A DNA stretch of 43,765 nucleotides from an uncultured Oscillospiraceae bacterium (GCA_947625965.1 CANQQO010000008.1:1-43765), one strand, 5' to 3'. Shown: positions 25,044 to 33,220, numbered from the stretch's first letter. The notes: a model not told the origin generated them from the letters alone. Translations and numbers: made by a program.

Positions 25044-26068
25044 CTTGCATTCTCCCTTTCTATTATTTTTTTCGCCACCGCGATCGCTCCGTCAACCGTC
25101 AAGTGCCCGATGGTATCCTGATCTGAGATACAGACAATTTCCCCATCGATTTGGAGCTTGTTCCGCAGCAGATATCGGTAAATGTCACAGCGGGCCGCAT
25201 GGCCAAACAAAATGATCGGCGCTGCCAGGCAGCCGTTTTCCCGCATGGCGCGGAAGGCTTTCATATCATCGGCGGCGATCGCAGAATCGGTAAAAAGCTG
25301 TCGCTCCTCCGCGTCCGTCTTCATCAAGACCTGCATGAACCGCGGCATCAGAAATACACGGATCACGCCTTCCCGTTCCACGCAGGAATACGCTGTTTCC
25401 ATGATTTCCTCCTTACTGTAGCCATGGGTCCTATCCTCCGGGCCATCCTTCAGGCTCTTTCCAATCATGGTGGCGGAGGTCAACGCCTCCCGGATCTGTC
25501 CGCTGAGCGTCGTCTTACTGGCGGTGATTCTGCCGTTGGCATCACAGCAGATCATCTTGGTATGGGAACTCAGAACAACAATCGTGCATGGCAGTTTTGG
25601 CCGCAGCCGTTCCAGAATACCGATACACTGAACCTCTTCCCCCCGCATGAAATCGATCTCACATAGCTCCCGAATCCCCGCATCCACAGGATAGGCGTTT
25701 CGAATGCCCCGGATAAAGTAGACCGGGCACGGCACGGGAAGCACCGCTGGGTCCGTGGATCTGTAGATCCCCGCGCTCAGCTCCTCCAGTCCCGCAGGCG
25801 CCACCAGGTGCGGCAGATCGATCAGACCGATCTCGGAGGTGATCATGCCGCTGGCAATGCAAAACCGGACCGCATCCGGCGGAAAATGCATCTGTTTCAG
25901 AGAATCATAGAACAGCGCTTTTAGGCCATTTCGCAGCGCGTCACGGCTGCCGGTGATGGAGGTATCTCTCACGCCCACCATTTTCGAGGCGGAAGCGCGG
26001 ACGGTTCCGTCCTCGTCCACCAGATAGATCCGGGAATTGGTGGTCCCACTGTCAATGACAGCAAACAT
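25031..26068 (-). CDS. 2-keto-3-deoxygalactonokinase-like sugar-acid kinase (DgoK family)
   Basis: A 345-residue kinase of the DgoK family (actin-like ATPase fold). The N-terminal phosphate loop is FAVIDSGTTNSRIYL, RGEEVQCIGIL matches the family RG-E-QI-G block, and VLSSHTKMICCDANGRI corresponds to the GTHSKW block. The start at 26068 follows AAAGGAG; the frame is open upstream but runs through the preceding gene. Such enzymes phosphorylate 2-keto-3-deoxygalactonate before aldol cleavage. Next to a DapA-like aldolase and under a KdgR-like regulator, a 2-keto-3-deoxy acid is the likely substrate class. Confidence 0.8.
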   Translation of the reverse strand: MFAVIDSGTTNSRIYLVDEDGTVRASASKMVGVRDTSITGSRDALRNGLKALFYDSLKQMHFPPDAVRFCIASGMITSEIGLIDLPHLVAPAGLEELSAGIYRSTDPAVLPVPCPVYFIRGIRNAYPVDAGIRELCEIDFMRGEEVQCIGILERLRPKLPCTIVVLSSHTKMICCDANGRITASKTTLSGQIREALTSATMIGKSLKDGPEDRTHGYSKEEIMETAYSCVEREGVIRVFLMPRFMQVLMKTDAEERQLFTDSAIAADDMKAFRAMRENGCLAAPIILFGHAARCDIYRYLLRNKLQIDGEIVCISDQDTIGHLTVDGAIAVAKKIIERENARCSE

Positions 26069-26081
26069 GATATCCGCTCCT

Positions 26082-27044
26082 TTACACATCGCGGGGATGG
26101 TTGACCATGTGCAGGGGCCGCCGGCCTTGCAGCACACGGACAGCCTCCTCGGCCGCTTTTCTTTGCAATTCTGAGACGGAGGACTCGGAGTACCAGCCAA
26201 TGTGCGGTGTCACCAGTACCCGTGGGTGATTCAGCAGCGGATGTTCCGGTGATGCCGGTTCTTCGTTCATCACATCCAGCCCAGCGGCGGCGATCCTGCC
26301 GTCAGCAAGCGCGTTGAGCAGCGCCTCCTCATTCACAAGACCGCCCCGGGCCGTATTGACAAGGATGGTACCAGTCTTCATTTTGGAAAATGCCGCTCGG
26401 TCCAGCATTTGCTTCGTTTGCGGGGTCAGTGGACAGTGCAGGCTGATGAAATCGCTTTGGGCATAAAGGGTGTCCAGGTCCACCAGACGGACGCCAAGCG
26501 CCGCAGCCTTATCCGCGTCCGCATAGGGGTCATAGGCGCAGAGTTTAGCGTGGAAGCCTTGCAGCTTCTCCGCCACCCGCTGGGCAATTTCTCCGAAGCC
26601 GATCAGGCCCACTTGCGATTCAGACAGCCGGCGCAGCGGCTTTGCCACGGTATAATCCCACTTTCCGTGCCTGACAGCGTCGAGATAAACGGGCAGCCCC
26701 TTCGCGCAGGCGAGCAGCAGCATGAGCGCATGATCGGCCACATCCTCCCGGCAGTAATCCGGCACATTACACACAGCGATCCCCGCGCTGTCCGCCGCTT
26801 CCAGATCGATCGTCTCATAGCCGACAGCGTAACGGACGATCACTTTGCAGCGCTTCATTGCTTTGATCGTCCTGGGGGTCACAGGGCAGAACTGAACGAT
26901 CAGCGCGTCGCAGTTCGCCGCCCGTTGGATCAGCTCCTCTTCTGTGGAGCTGCGGTACGCCTCAAGAACATAGCCGGCGCCCTCTATGACAGACTTTTCC
27001 TGGCAAAGGGATTCATAATAATAGTCCGAGATCACGACTTTCAA
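26082..27044 (-). CDS. D-isomer-specific 2-hydroxyacid dehydrogenase
   Basis: A 320-residue NAD-dependent dehydrogenase. The dinucleotide loop is VGLIGFGEIAQRVAEKL; catalytic residues are the Arg in NTARGGLVNEEAL, the Glu in DVMNEEP and the His in VTPHIGWYSESS. It is closest in layout to the CtBP/phosphoglycerate-dehydrogenase-like branch. The start is TTG at 27044, chosen because it overlaps the upstream stop (TTGA) and has AAAGGAGG 10 nt upstream; the upstream open frame lies wholly within the preceding gene. It coexists with an unrelated Ldh2-family dehydrogenase in the same island. Confidence 0.9.
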   Translation of the reverse strand: MKVVISDYYYESLCQEKSVIEGAGYVLEAYRSSTEEELIQRAANCDALIVQFCPVTPRTIKAMKRCKVIVRYAVGYETIDLEAADSAGIAVCNVPDYCREDVADHALMLLLACAKGLPVYLDAVRHGKWDYTVAKPLRRLSESQVGLIGFGEIAQRVAEKLQGFHAKLCAYDPYADADKAAALGVRLVDLDTLYAQSDFISLHCPLTPQTKQMLDRAAFSKMKTGTILVNTARGGLVNEEALLNALADGRIAAAGLDVMNEEPASPEHPLLNHPRVLVTPHIGWYSESSVSELQRKAAEEAVRVLQGRRPLHMVNHPRDV

Positions 27045-28243
27045 GATAAAATTGCCTCCTTTAACGCCGCGGTGCTGAACACTCTCCCCTGCTTCATAAC
27101 ATATTTGACACCGTTTTCCAGGCAGCCCAGTGTCTCCAAGGGGTTCCCTTCTACCGCGATCAGGTCCGCCCGGAGATCCGGCGCGATTCTTCCCCGGTCG
27201 GAGACCCCGATGCACGCTGCGGCAACGCTGGTAGCGGCCGCGATCGCTTGGTCCGCCGGCATTCCGTGGGTATGCATCAGCAGCAGTTCCTTGGCCGTCC
27301 GATCGTGACCATTGAACGGCGTTCCGGCATCGGTGCCACAGGCAATTTTCACACCGCTGTCCAGCGCCATTGAGAAGCTGGCGGCATGGGCGTCCAGGCT
27401 GGCATTCACCTTGTCGATAAATTCCTGCGCCAGCCCCAATTCCTTGCCCTTGGCCGCCATAAAATACGGCGCGCAGAAGGTGGGGATATAATAGATCCCC
27501 TGCCTAGCCATCTTGTCTACGCTCTCGCGGTCCAGGTAGAACCCGTGCTCAATCGTATCCACGCCAGCGGCAAGGGCATTGCGGATGCCCGTGTTCCCCT
27601 GGGCATGGCAAGCAACCCGTCTGCCCGCCTTATGGGCCTCCTCGCAAATGACCTTCATTTCTTCTATGGACAGTTGTGCGGAACCCGGCTCCACACCCTT
27701 TGTAAGAACACCGCCGGTCGCCATGACCTTCACCAGGTCCACGCCATCCTTGAGACGCTGCCGCACCGCCTTCCGGCATTCGTCCACGCCGTCCACCTCC
27801 ACGCCCACTGTATGGGCGTGCCCGCCGGTCATCGTAAGCATCGGGCCAGCCGCAAACATATCCGGACCAATGACCCGTCCGCTTCGGACAAGACTCCGAA
27901 TCTCAAGATCCACTTTGTCGTAGCAGCCCAAGTCACGGATCGTCGTTACGCCGGACGCCAGAAGTTGGATCAGGTGTCTTAGAATAATTACCACGCGCTT
28001 GGTGAGGGGACAACGCAAGATCAGATCGTTATCCGCTGTCGGAAGGATCCCCACATGGGTGTGGCAGTTGATCAATCCCGGCATGACCGTATAACCGGAC
28101 CAGTCCGTGAGCATATCGTATTGTTCGGGCGGCCGGTCAGTCACCGCGAGGATCTTTCCGTCCGCCACTGTGACACAGCAGTTTTCTTTCACATCAGAAT
28201 TCACGCCGTCGATCATACGGCCGCAGGCATATACTGTCGTCAT
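27041..28243 (-). CDS. Amidohydrolase, imidazolonepropionase/prolidase-like (PF01979)
   Basis: A 400-residue binuclear metal hydrolase. Metal ligands are visible in order: HxH in GLINCHTHVG, the probable carboxylated lysine in LVKVMATGG, His in VACHAQGN and IEHGFYL, and Asp in CGTDAGTPF. These signatures fit the Xaa-Arg/Xaa-Lys dipeptidase and imidazolonepropionase-like groups. The start at 28243 has GAGGGA upstream; an ATG at 28258 that overlaps the previous stop (ATGA) is also possible. It would hydrolyse a peptide-like or cyclic amide bond, consistent with an amide-containing substrate for the island. Confidence 0.85.
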   Translation of the reverse strand: MTTVYACGRMIDGVNSDVKENCCVTVADGKILAVTDRPPEQYDMLTDWSGYTVMPGLINCHTHVGILPTADNDLILRCPLTKRVVIILRHLIQLLASGVTTIRDLGCYDKVDLEIRSLVRSGRVIGPDMFAAGPMLTMTGGHAHTVGVEVDGVDECRKAVRQRLKDGVDLVKVMATGGVLTKGVEPGSAQLSIEEMKVICEEAHKAGRRVACHAQGNTGIRNALAAGVDTIEHGFYLDRESVDKMARQGIYYIPTFCAPYFMAAKGKELGLAQEFIDKVNASLDAHAASFSMALDSGVKIACGTDAGTPFNGHDRTAKELLLMHTHGMPADQAIAAATSVAAACIGVSDRGRIAPDLRADLIAVEGNPLETLGCLENGVKYVMKQGRVFSTAALKEAILS

Positions 28244-28254
28244 TTCCCGATCCC

Positions 28255-30093
28255 TCATACTTCATAAAAATCAATGCCGCCGGTCTGGACAACGGTCTGC
28301 TGCGCCTGGATGCCATAAAGGGTCTCAAAGTCGCGCATCGTTTTTTCGATGATCTTCTGCCCCTCAGGAAGCTCCATCAGCTTGTCGCACATGGCGCTGT
28401 AAATATGGCGGGTGTGATAGATCCAGTCCTTCTGGCAGGAAACTCCCAACGCCGCCTTTTTTTCGGCCAGAGCCTTTCTGGTCTTTTCGTCCATTCCAAA
28501 CCCCTTCCAGACAAACCGGCAGCACGATCCGCCTTGGGGCCGTGTGGTCTCCACGGTCAGCTCCATCTCCCTGTTAAAGCCCTTGACCAAGGTCCGGTCT
28601 ATGCAGCTACAATACGCAACGCCTTCCGCAAGGAATCCTTTCCGCTGCCAAGCCGTATACCATGGGCAGATATATGCCTCCGTAACGACGTCCGGCTCAT
28701 AGGCGACATCCTTCGCCTCCATCGTCCCAGGCAGCGGCGACCATTCCCCGTAGGCCATATAGCCGAAGGTATCCAACGGGTCCCCGTGGGCAAGGCATCG
28801 CTTTGCCATCCTGGCGCCCCGCTGATCCGCATAGAGAAGCGTCCCCTGATGCGCGGCTTCCGCGCCTCTCTCTCCGGCAAGGGTTGTCGCGTTACGGACA
28901 AACAGGGCATAAAGCACCGCGTGATGCTCCGGCGTAAAATGAACCGGGACCTCTGCTCCGGCAAGCCGCCTTCCGTGAATTGCCACGATCTGGCAGATCT
29001 CATAGGCGGCGTCCTGGCAAAACCGGAAAAATTCCCTGTCGGAAAGCAGCCGGTCCGGCGCCGCGAAGGTTTTCCGCAGCTTGCCTTCCACCAGCAGCTC
29101 GTAGCACCGCCTGCCCCGCTCGGCAACGCCGCCCTTGGTCGCGTGGGAACGGAGGGTCTGTTCGATCGTCTCCCTTGCTTCCATCTGGGCAATATGCAGC
29201 CGGAGGTCCACATTGGATACCATGATCCTTTCAGCGTCTTCGTGAGAGACCCCGGCATCTATCATATAATCGATCCCGCCCTGGGTCCAGGCGCGCAGGA
29301 AGTTGTCCAGCGCCTGCCGGACCGGAGGCGCCGCAGACTCCGCCGAGCAGGGCGTCGAACCGACAGGATGATAGTTCCAAGCCTGCTGATGTACCGCCCG
29401 CATGATCTGAGCAGTCTGGCAGGAATCCAAGACAAAGCCGCCGCGGGCAAGGCCGTCCGTTACCGCAAAACAGGCCAGCGGAAGCACCTCCGCCACACAC
29501 ATAGCCGCCAGGATATCCCGGATGGTCTTGGGGCTGGTGTATACAACGCCGCCCAGCGGAGCGAATACCGCTTCCAATCTGTCCAGATTTTCTCTGGGCC
29601 ATAACGGCGCTTCAGGCAGGGTCACATATGTGTCCCCCTCCGCGCCGTGCAGATCCTGTCCGGCGATCTGCCGTGTCATATTGGGCAGGATATTGCAAAC
29701 GTGAATATCGGCCCCAAGGAGGTCCAAATAAAAGTCCACCTGCGGGGATGGCGGAAACGCATAGAGATCGGGCAGAGGTTTCCCCTGCCGGCGAAGTTCT
29801 TCATAGTAGGGCTTCAGCACCTGCCGGGCCAGTTCCGGCGCAACCATAGGCGGCGGAGAATACAGGATCACGTCCGGCTCCACAGTATGCAGGGCCGTTT
29901 CATTGTCATTTAGATAAATAGGGAAGGGATACTTGCGGCGTTTTTCCTCCAGTGTCTCCCCATCGGCCGTTACGGCGGCGATCTGCTCCGCCATCTTCTC
30001 CGGTTTGCAGAACCGGCTGTAGCAGGGGAACAGATACCCTGCCAGAAAACCGAATCCGATGCTGACGAATTTCGTGTCTACAAGCTCTGTCAT
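28255..30093 (-). CDS. Fusion: ProC-like Rossmann domain plus ATC hydrolase-like domain
   Basis: A 612-residue cytoplasmic protein. Residues ~1-300 start with a Rossmann-like VSIGFGFLAGYLFP and continue PDVILYSPPP, ILPNMTRQIAG and APLGGVVYTSPKTI, recalling the P5C-reductase (ProC) family, including its helical C-terminal part. Residues ~400-580 recall PF14196, L-2-amino-thiazoline-4-carboxylate hydrolase: ICPWYTAWQRKG, then AYCSCIDRTL, then RPQGGSCCRFVW, giving the spaced cysteines and D of that family. ATC hydrolase opens a thiazoline ring on the way to cysteine. The cofactor loop GFGFLA is slightly unusual. Domain calls are by eye; the fused architecture is unfamiliar to me. Confidence 0.6.
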   Translation of the reverse strand: MTELVDTKFVSIGFGFLAGYLFPCYSRFCKPEKMAEQIAAVTADGETLEEKRRKYPFPIYLNDNETALHTVEPDVILYSPPPMVAPELARQVLKPYYEELRRQGKPLPDLYAFPPSPQVDFYLDLLGADIHVCNILPNMTRQIAGQDLHGAEGDTYVTLPEAPLWPRENLDRLEAVFAPLGGVVYTSPKTIRDILAAMCVAEVLPLACFAVTDGLARGGFVLDSCQTAQIMRAVHQQAWNYHPVGSTPCSAESAAPPVRQALDNFLRAWTQGGIDYMIDAGVSHEDAERIMVSNVDLRLHIAQMEARETIEQTLRSHATKGGVAERGRRCYELLVEGKLRKTFAAPDRLLSDREFFRFCQDAAYEICQIVAIHGRRLAGAEVPVHFTPEHHAVLYALFVRNATTLAGERGAEAAHQGTLLYADQRGARMAKRCLAHGDPLDTFGYMAYGEWSPLPGTMEAKDVAYEPDVVTEAYICPWYTAWQRKGFLAEGVAYCSCIDRTLVKGFNREMELTVETTRPQGGSCCRFVWKGFGMDEKTRKALAEKKAALGVSCQKDWIYHTRHIYSAMCDKLMELPEGQKIIEKTMRDFETLYGIQAQQTVVQTGGIDFYEV

Positions 30094-30110
30094 AATTCAC
30101 TCTCTCCTTT

Positions 30111-31067
30111 TTATGAAATATCCCAAAGCGTCTCTCCAACCCAGCGCAGATGCTCGTAAGGGATCTCTGGCGCCAGAGTACAGTCTGCGGACAGGATAAA
30201 ACCGGTACGGCCGCCGGCACACACATACGACCGTGTCATTGCTTGAATGAGATCCCTGCTCCCGGTGTAAAGCGCGGAACCTTCGCGGTGATCGAATCCG
30301 CCCATGATCGCCCGTTTATTGGGAAACAGATCGCGTCCCTCCGCCAGGCTGACCCGGTCCAGATGCTGGTCCCAGTGAATCGTAGAGCCCATATAGTCCG
30401 CCCATACCGAGACATCGTTTCTGCCGTCCGTACCGCCGCAAAGGTGGACGATGTTGTAGTTCCCAGCCCCTTCGCAGGCATGGATCTGTTTCTCATCCTG
30501 AGGGCGGATCCATTGCCGGTATTCCTGGGGCGAAAAGCGGCTGTTGGAGCTGTATGCCTCAAAAATACCTGTCGCGCCCCCGTCACGGAGCAGCGCCGTG
30601 CAAAGCTCGGCCACAAAATCGCCCATGGCGTCCAAGACGGGCAGTAAAAACGGCCTTGCCTGCTCGTCCCGCAAGTGGGCGTCGCAGATCTCCTTGCCGA
30701 AGGACCGCGTCAGGAAGCTGTACGCGGCATAGACAACATAAAATACACACGCCTCGTCACGGACGGCCTCCCGCATTTCCCGGATCAGATCGATCTGCTC
30801 CTGGAAATATGCGGAGCCTGATTTCGGAGGGACCACATATTTCCAATCCTCCGGCACGCGGACGGAGACACCAAAATCAATGGGGTAATAGCCATTGCTG
30901 TTCATTTTGATGAAGTCCAGATCCGCAGCGTCGAAAAGCTCCTTGTGCCGGGCGATACACGCCTTTCCGTAATTATCATCGCCGAAATAATGGCGCCAGA
31001 AAGAAAAAGGCACTTTATCGATGGGCTTTCCATCGATGCAGTCCAGGACCCGTTGTTTTTTGTTCAT
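30111..31067 (-). CDS. Uroporphyrinogen decarboxylase-family protein (tandem copy 2)
   Basis: A 318-residue UroD-superfamily TIM barrel, beginning KKQRVLDCIDGKPIDKVPFS. It keeps the zinc-methyltransferase style motif HLCG (H-x-C) and a C-terminal cysteine in ILSADCTLAPEIP, as in MtaA/MtbA/CmuA. The start at 31067 follows AAAGGGG; the open frame upstream overlaps the previous gene. It is closely similar to the next gene upstream, so they are tandem duplicates and may form a heterodimer or act on related substrates. No corrinoid protein or reactivase gene is in the window. Confidence 0.82.
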   Translation of the reverse strand: MNKKQRVLDCIDGKPIDKVPFSFWRHYFGDDNYGKACIARHKELFDAADLDFIKMNSNGYYPIDFGVSVRVPEDWKYVVPPKSGSAYFQEQIDLIREMREAVRDEACVFYVVYAAYSFLTRSFGKEICDAHLRDEQARPFLLPVLDAMGDFVAELCTALLRDGGATGIFEAYSSNSRFSPQEYRQWIRPQDEKQIHACEGAGNYNIVHLCGGTDGRNDVSVWADYMGSTIHWDQHLDRVSLAEGRDLFPNKRAIMGGFDHREGSALYTGSRDLIQAMTRSYVCAGGRTGFILSADCTLAPEIPYEHLRWVGETLWDIS

Positions 31068-31114
31068 AATCGCCCCTTTCATCCCGTTTGGCTCCGGTAC
31101 TGGGCGGAGCCCTG

Positions 31115-32080
31115 TCAGCCTTCCGCCGCCACTTCCTCCAGCGCTTCCCGAATCCACCCGGCTCGTTCCTCTGTCAGATGCTCCATCAAAGAGCAGTCCG
31201 CCGAAAGGATGAACCCGGTCCTGCCGCCGCTGCGGGCATAGGTCTTGGTCAGCGCCTGGATGTCCTCTTTGCTTCCGGTAAACAGCACGGTACCAGGCTT
31301 ATGATCGAAGCCGCCCATAATCGCCCGCTTGTTTTTGAACAGCACCTTGCCCTCAGCAAGAGAAATGCCCTCAGTGTGTTGATCCCAATGGATTACTGCG
31401 CCAGGGTAGTCGCCCCATGCCTCGAAATTGTTCTTCACCCGGTCCCAGCCGCAGAGATGGACGATATTATAGTCACTCAGCCGGTTGATCGTGTCTAACA
31501 GCTTGAGATCCTGGGGCCGGAGCCACGCGCGGTACTGCGCCGCCGTAAACCGGTAATTTGTGGACATCGCGGCGTCTATACCGGTAATGCCGGTTTCCGT
31601 CAGCAGCTTGGCGGCAAATTCCGCCACAAAATCTCCCAGGTTGTCCAGCAGCGGGAGCAGGTACTCCCTGGCACGTCCGTCCCGCATATGGGAGATCACC
31701 ATTTCCTTATCGTATTCTTTCCAGAGGAAGCTGAACGCGGCAAATACCAGGTAGAAAATGCACGCCTCGTCATGGATCATATCCCTGGTCCATTTGCAGC
31801 GGTCGATCTGGCCTTGGACAAAGGCGCTGTTCATATCCGGTACTTTCAGCTTTGCCCAGTCCGCCGGAACATTGACCGGCTCGTTAAAACCGATCTGGAA
31901 AAAGCCGTCGCTTTGCATCTTGATAAAGTCAATGCCCGTCTCGTCGTACCATCTTTTATGGGCGCGTACACAGCCCATGCCCTGGGCGTCCTCTCCGGAA
32001 AAATGCTCCCAGAAGCAATAAGGGACGCGGTCGATCGGTTTGTTGTCGATACAGTTCAAAACACGTGTTTTTTTATCCAT
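31115..32080 (-). CDS. Uroporphyrinogen decarboxylase-family protein (tandem copy 1)
   Basis: A 321-residue UroD-superfamily TIM barrel, beginning KKTRVLNCIDNKPIDRVPYC. Like its neighbour it has HLCGW (H-x-C) and ILSADCSLMEHL with the third potential zinc ligand. Shared blocks with the neighbour include KRAIMGGFDH and GRTGFILSADC. A GGAGG ribosome site precedes the ATG. True HemE is unlikely: the context is catabolic, and two copies plus the distant third (12088-13107) point to a methyl-transfer or lyase role. Confidence 0.84.
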   Translation of the reverse strand: MDKKTRVLNCIDNKPIDRVPYCFWEHFSGEDAQGMGCVRAHKRWYDETGIDFIKMQSDGFFQIGFNEPVNVPADWAKLKVPDMNSAFVQGQIDRCKWTRDMIHDEACIFYLVFAAFSFLWKEYDKEMVISHMRDGRAREYLLPLLDNLGDFVAEFAAKLLTETGITGIDAAMSTNYRFTAAQYRAWLRPQDLKLLDTINRLSDYNIVHLCGWDRVKNNFEAWGDYPGAVIHWDQHTEGISLAEGKVLFKNKRAIMGGFDHKPGTVLFTGSKEDIQALTKTYARSGGRTGFILSADCSLMEHLTEERAGWIREALEEVAAEG

Positions 32081-32107
32081 ACTGCAACCTCCATTTTTCT
32101 CGCGGTT

Positions 32108-32767
32108 TTAGATCACGCCGATCTGGGTATAGACCTTCTCCAGCGTCTCGCCGCTGCGCAGGCCGTCCCGCACGCGATCTTCTTTCTTGATCGTTTCCAG
32201 AGTTTGGGCCAGAACTTCGTCGGCGATCTGCCGGGGAATCACGACGACCCCGTCGATATCTCCGAATATCAGATCTCCGGGACAGATCGTGACTCCCTCA
32301 ATGACGATGGGGATCTGGCACTCATTGATCTCGCATCTGCCCTTGGACGTTCTGGGATCTGCTCCACGGTAAAACAGCGGGAAGTCCATGTTCTTCAAAG
32401 CCTTCAGATCCCGGGCATTGGCATCCAGCAGCACGCCCGCGCCGCCGCGCTGCCGGACAGCCGTAGCAAACAGCTCGCCAAATACGGCACAGTTATAATC
32501 GCCTCTGGTTTTCAGAACGTAAATCTCCCCAGCTCGCAGTTGATCGACCACTTTACACTGGGCGATCAATGGCGCCTCTGGCATGGAATAGACCTGAGTG
32601 CCAATGCTGGTAAAAGCCGGTCCGAAAATAACGGTATCGTCGTGCAGCGGCCGGATACGGGTCCCGATTGCTTGATTCCGGTAGCCCATACCGTCCAGGA
32701 CGTCGCTCAAAACGCCGGAATACAGAACCTTTTTGAGCGACTCAAGTTGTTGTTCATCCCATTTCAT
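32108..32767 (-). CDS. RraA-like/HMG-CHA aldolase-family protein
   Basis: A 219-residue member of the RraA-like family (once annotated as dimethylmenaquinone methyltransferase). The active-site signature GELFATAVRQRGGAGVLLD with the following ANARD supplies the R and D that bind substrate and divalent metal in HMG/CHA aldolases, and GDIDGVVVIP is the C-terminal hallmark. Catabolic members cleave 4-hydroxy-4-methyl-2-oxoglutarate or decarboxylate oxaloacetate. First gene of the right leftward operon, expected to act on a 2-oxo acid product. Confidence 0.87.
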   Translation of the reverse strand: MKWDEQQLESLKKVLYSGVLSDVLDGMGYRNQAIGTRIRPLHDDTVIFGPAFTSIGTQVYSMPEAPLIAQCKVVDQLRAGEIYVLKTRGDYNCAVFGELFATAVRQRGGAGVLLDANARDLKALKNMDFPLFYRGADPRTSKGRCEINECQIPIVIEGVTICPGDLIFGDIDGVVVIPRQIADEVLAQTLETIKKEDRVRDGLRSGETLEKVYTQIGVI

Positions 32768-32809
32768 AGATGACCCACCCTTTCATATTTTCAATTCTTG
32801 TGCCACTTA

Positions 32810-32823
32810 TGTAACCGGTTTCA
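32810..32823. promoter_or_regulatory. LacI-family/cre-like operator 3
   Basis: TGTAACCGGTTTCA, centre of the 20-bp near palindrome TTATGTAACCGGTTTCATAA (9 of 10 arm positions match). It fits TGWAANCGNTNWCA exactly. It lies about 45-60 nt downstream of the predicted transcript start, where bound repressor would act as a roadblock. Confidence 0.75.
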
Positions 32824-32874
32824 TAACGCCTTACACAATGGCGAACCCTGGAGAAAAAGACCGGGGTTTTATTA

Positions 32875-32903
32875 AGAATAACATATATTGTGTACATTGT
32901 CAA
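32875..32903 (-). promoter_or_regulatory. Promoter of the right leftward operon
   Basis: Leftward consensus TTGACA (32898-32903), a 17-nt spacer and TATTCT (32875-32880). Predicted start about 32868, leader ~100 nt. The leader contains a small hairpin (AACCCCGG with CCAGGGTT) before the operator. Confidence 0.75.
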
Positions 32904-33027
32904 TAATAATCTGGAAAATGTTCTGATAATTTCATCAATATTGTCGAAGTGCAACCGCGTTTCAAGGAACACAATTCCGTTTTGACTGCCAAAAACGTGA
33001 AAAATAGCGGTAATATTCCGGTATTTT

Positions 33028-33041
33028 GTTGACCGATTTCA
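33028..33041. promoter_or_regulatory. LacI-type operator 4
   Basis: GTTGACCGATTTCA; its right half plus flank (CGATTTCATAA) matches operators 1 and 3 closely, while the left half is degenerate. The centre is 218 bp from operator 3, between the two divergent transcripts. An auxiliary site for looping is possible. Confidence 0.5.
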
Positions 33042-33100
33042 TAAGCTGAATCCTCTACCGACAACCCCTGCCGTTTCGATTTGCCCATTGCCGCAAAAAT

Positions 33101-33114
33101 ACAGGCGCGCCTGT
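33101..33114. repeat. Perfect 14-bp palindrome ACAGGCGCGCCTGT
   Basis: A fully symmetric, GC-rich site in an otherwise A/T-rich 610-nt intergenic region (32768-33377). It lies upstream of the regulator promoter and could be a binding site for another factor. No T-run follows, so it is not a terminator. Confidence 0.45.
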
Positions 33115-33220
33115 TAAAAGGGACCCCGATGGTTCCCTTTCCCGCCGTTCCTTCCTCCGATGCCTTTGGCCTTTGACATTTTTTACACGCTGAGGTTTCT
33201 TAAAAATTTTTCGGAAATAC

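Noticed and set aside
30111-32080. HemE (haem biosynthesis) for the tandem UroD genes
   Set aside because: They carry H-x-C...C zinc-type motifs, occur in tandem within a catabolic operon and have no other haem gene nearby.
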